Source: an uncultured Oscillospiraceae bacterium
GTDB taxonomy: Bacteria > Bacillota > Clostridia > Oscillospirales > Oscillospiraceae
Direction: 5' to 3'
NCBI GenBank assembly: GCA_947630345.1
Contig: CANRHF010000099.1
Coordinates: 1 to 7,117, forward strand
Length of the DNA: 7,117 nucleotides
In this document: piece after piece, positions 5,794 to 7,117 of the stretch
How the letters are laid out: every line of letters starts with the position of its first letter
How positions within the stretch are numbered: position 1 is the first letter of the stretch
Program-made: the position numbers and the translations under genes
Notes under the pieces: model-generated
The model's input: the letters and a program-made list of their open reading frames with translations, nothing else
Database searches by the model: none
What the model was told of the DNA's origin: nothing

Positions 5794-5940
5794 ATGGAAC
5801 ATATCAAGACCCTTGAGACCCGGGACCTGTGCAAGAGCGCCGAGAACGGCGGCTGCGGCGAATGCCAGACCTCCTGCCAGTCCGCCTGCAAGACCAGCTG
5901 CGGCATCGCCAACCAGCAGTGCGAAAATTCCGAGGAGTAA
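5794..5940 (+). CDS. scfA: SCIFF (six-cysteine) RiPP precursor peptide, ranthipeptide
   Basis: A 48-residue ribosomally made precursor of the SCIFF family, too small for many gene callers. Its N-terminal leader MEHIKTLETRDL (1-12) and Cys-dense core GGCGECQTSCQSACKTSC (19-36) are near-canonical for the family. Cysteines are at 13, 21, 24, 28, 32, 36 and 43: six fall in the core and a seventh, Cys13, in the leader. The partner ScfB forms thioether bonds from core Cys to nearby residues, with Thr as acceptor in the characterised clostridial system. Candidate acceptors are Thr26 and Thr34; the bonded pair cannot be read from sequence alone. The ATG is supported by GAGGAGG ending eight bases upstream and by the family leader. 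It lies just ahead of its maturase, separated by an intrinsic terminator. The mature product's role is unsettled; related ranthipeptides have been proposed as cell-density signals in Clostridium. Confidence 0.95.
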   Translation: MEHIKTLETRDLCKSAENGGCGECQTSCQSACKTSCGIANQQCENSEE

Positions 5941-5952
5941 GGACCGCCCCAT

Positions 5953-5979
5953 AAAATGCCGCCCCCGGGCGGCATTTTT
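5953..5979 (+). terminator. Intrinsic terminator/attenuator between scfA and scfB
   Basis: A perfect 11-bp stem (AAAATGCCGCC 5953-5963 pairing with GGCGGCATTTT 5968-5978), loop CCCG, ending in a run of five T (5975-5979). It starts 12 bases after the scfA stop and no promoter is evident before scfB, so scfB must be expressed by readthrough. The expected effect is abundant precursor mRNA and much less maturase mRNA, a common arrangement in RiPP operons. Confidence 0.88.
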
Positions 5980-6008
5980 CATGACCACGACGATAGAAAG
6001 GACAAGCT

Positions 6009-7117
6009 ATGATCCATCAATACCGCATGGGCGGGCTGAACATCGTACTGGACACCTGCTCCGGCAGCATCCATCTGGTAGATGACGAAACCTATGAGCT
6101 GATCTCCCTTTTTGAAGCCGTCCCCCGGGGGGAAGCGGTGGCCCAGATCGCCGAAAATTTCTCCCTGCCCTCCCGAGAGGTGGAGGAGATCTACGACGCC
6201 CTTCTTTCTCTAAAGGAGGCCGGGAAGCTCTTCACTCCCGACCGCTTTGCCCCCATGGCGGGGACACTGAAGGCCAAGACCGGCGGGGTCGTGAAGGCCC
6301 TGTGCCTCCATGTGGCCCACAGCTGCAACCTCAACTGCTCCTACTGCTTCGCCAGCCAAGGAAAGTACCACGGAGAGCGGGCCCTGATGTCCTTCGAGGT
6401 GGGGAAGCAAGCCCTGGAATTTCTCATCGCCCACTCCGACAGCCGGAAAAATCTGGAGGTGGACTTCTTCGGCGGGGAGCCCCTGATGAATTTCGACGTG
6501 GTGAAGGAGCTGGTGGCCTACGCCCGGCAGCGGGAACAGGAGACCGGCAAACATTTCCGCTTCACCCTCACCACCAACGGGATGCTCATCGACGACGAGG
6601 TCATCGACTTTGCCAACCGGGAAATGCACAACGTGGTCCTGAGTCTGGACGGACGGAAGGAGGTCCACGACCGGTTCCGGGTGGACTACGCCGGGAAGGG
6701 CTCCTGGGAGCGGATCGTTCCCAAGTTCCAGAAGCTGGTGGCCGCCAGGGGCAAGAAAAGCTACTATATGCGGGGCACCTTCACCCATCAGAACCCGGAT
6801 TTTCTAAAGGACATCCAAACCATGCTGGACCTGGGCTTTACCGAGCTGAGCATGGAGCCGGTGGTCTGCGCCCCCGGGGATCCTATGGCCCTGACGGAGG
6901 AAGATCTGCCCATCGTTTTGCGGCAGTATGAGGACCTGGCGGCGCTGATGCTCCAGCGGCGGCGGGAGGGGCGGCCCTTCACCTTCTACCACTACATGAT
7001 CGACCTCAAGGGCGGGCCCTGCATCTATAAGCGCATCTCCGGCTGCGGCTCCGGCACGGAGTACCTGGCCGTCACCCCCTGGGGGGATCTCTACCCCTGC
7101 CACCAATTTGTGGGGGA
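6009..7117 (+). CDS. scfB: SCIFF peptide maturase, radical SAM/SPASM thioether-forming enzyme (cut by window edge)
   Basis: The visible 369 codons match the SCIFF maturase (ScfB/CteB), which uses SAM-derived radicals to form Cys thioether links in ScfA. The N-terminus (about 1-85) resembles the PqqD-like RiPP recognition element that grips the leader peptide. The radical SAM core follows: CNLNCSYC places the cluster cysteines at 106, 110 and 113, then FFGGEPL (153-159) for SAM binding, TLTTNG (186-191) and VVLSLDG (209-215). A SPASM/twitch region begins near 338 with Cys338, Cys346 and Cys364, the first probable ligands of auxiliary iron-sulfur clusters. The remaining SPASM cysteines and the C-terminus, roughly 80-90 residues judged from family length, lie beyond the window. 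ATG 6009 has GAAAGGA about six bases upstream and the N-terminus fits the family. It shares the scfA promoter through the terminator at 5953-5979. Confidence 0.95.
   Translation, partial: MIHQYRMGGLNIVLDTCSGSIHLVDDETYELISLFEAVPRGEAVAQIAENFSLPSREVEEIYDALLSLKEAGKLFTPDRFAPMAGTLKAKTGGVVKALCLHVAHSCNLNCSYCFASQGKYHGERALMSFEVGKQALEFLIAHSDSRKNLEVDFFGGEPLMNFDVVKELVAYARQREQETGKHFRFTLTTNGMLIDDEVIDFANREMHNVVLSLDGRKEVHDRFRVDYAGKGSWERIVPKFQKLVAARGKKSYYMRGTFTHQNPDFLKDIQTMLDLGFTELSMEPVVCAPGDPMALTEEDLPIVLRQYEDLAALMLQRRREGRPFTFYHYMIDLKGGPCIYKRISGCGSGTEYLAVTPWGDLYPCHQFVG

Noticed and set aside
5737..6085. Reading frames on both strands overlapping scfA (83, 101 and 108 codons).
   Set aside because: They overlap scfA, whose Cys pattern and leader are unmistakable, and they lack family resemblance; the plus-strand one runs through the terminator hairpin and out of frame into scfB.

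Overview
The window (about 60% GC by eye, no gene-free stretch over 300 bases) reads as ordinary chromosome from a GC-rich member of the Clostridia. The strongest taxonomic clue is a SCIFF peptide (ScfA) with its dedicated radical-SAM maturase (ScfB), a pair characteristic of Clostridia. High GC, strong GGAGG ribosome binding sites and gene content suggest an Oscillospiraceae-type gut anaerobe (Oscillibacter/Flavonifractor-like); that placement is inference.

Layout. (1) 1-423, minus: the N-terminal 141 codons of MurB (peptidoglycan precursor synthesis), cut by the window edge. (2) 424-596: a short divergent intergenic region with a clear sigma-A-type promoter in each direction. (3) 597-1817, plus: a seven-helix Ste24/M48 membrane metalloprotease. 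(4) 1823-1849: a strong hairpin that can terminate transcription from both sides. (5) 5613 down to 1856, minus: a tight four-gene operon, tdh - kbl - PyrF-like - GyrI-like. Tdh and Kbl together turn threonine into glycine and acetyl-CoA. The third gene is an intact reading frame with the fold signature of orotidine-5'-phosphate decarboxylase, but essentially every catalytic and phosphate-binding motif is replaced. The fourth is a GyrI-like small-molecule-binding protein. (6) 5614-5793: a second divergent promoter region. (7) 5794-7117, plus: scfA (48-residue Cys-rich RiPP precursor), an intergenic intrinsic terminator, then scfB (radical SAM/SPASM SCIFF maturase), cut by the right edge.

How it fits together. 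The right half is a two-gene RiPP (ranthipeptide) locus: ScfA is the substrate and ScfB installs Cys-to-Thr type thioether links. The hairpin between them probably keeps precursor expression above maturase expression. It is divergently transcribed from the threonine-degradation operon, with the two -35 boxes about 31 bp apart, so cross-regulation is possible but not shown. The most unusual item is the apparently dead PyrF paralogue placed inside the tdh-kbl operon and translationally coupled to a GyrI-like ligand-binding protein. No mobile elements, CRISPR arrays, tRNAs or rRNAs were seen.
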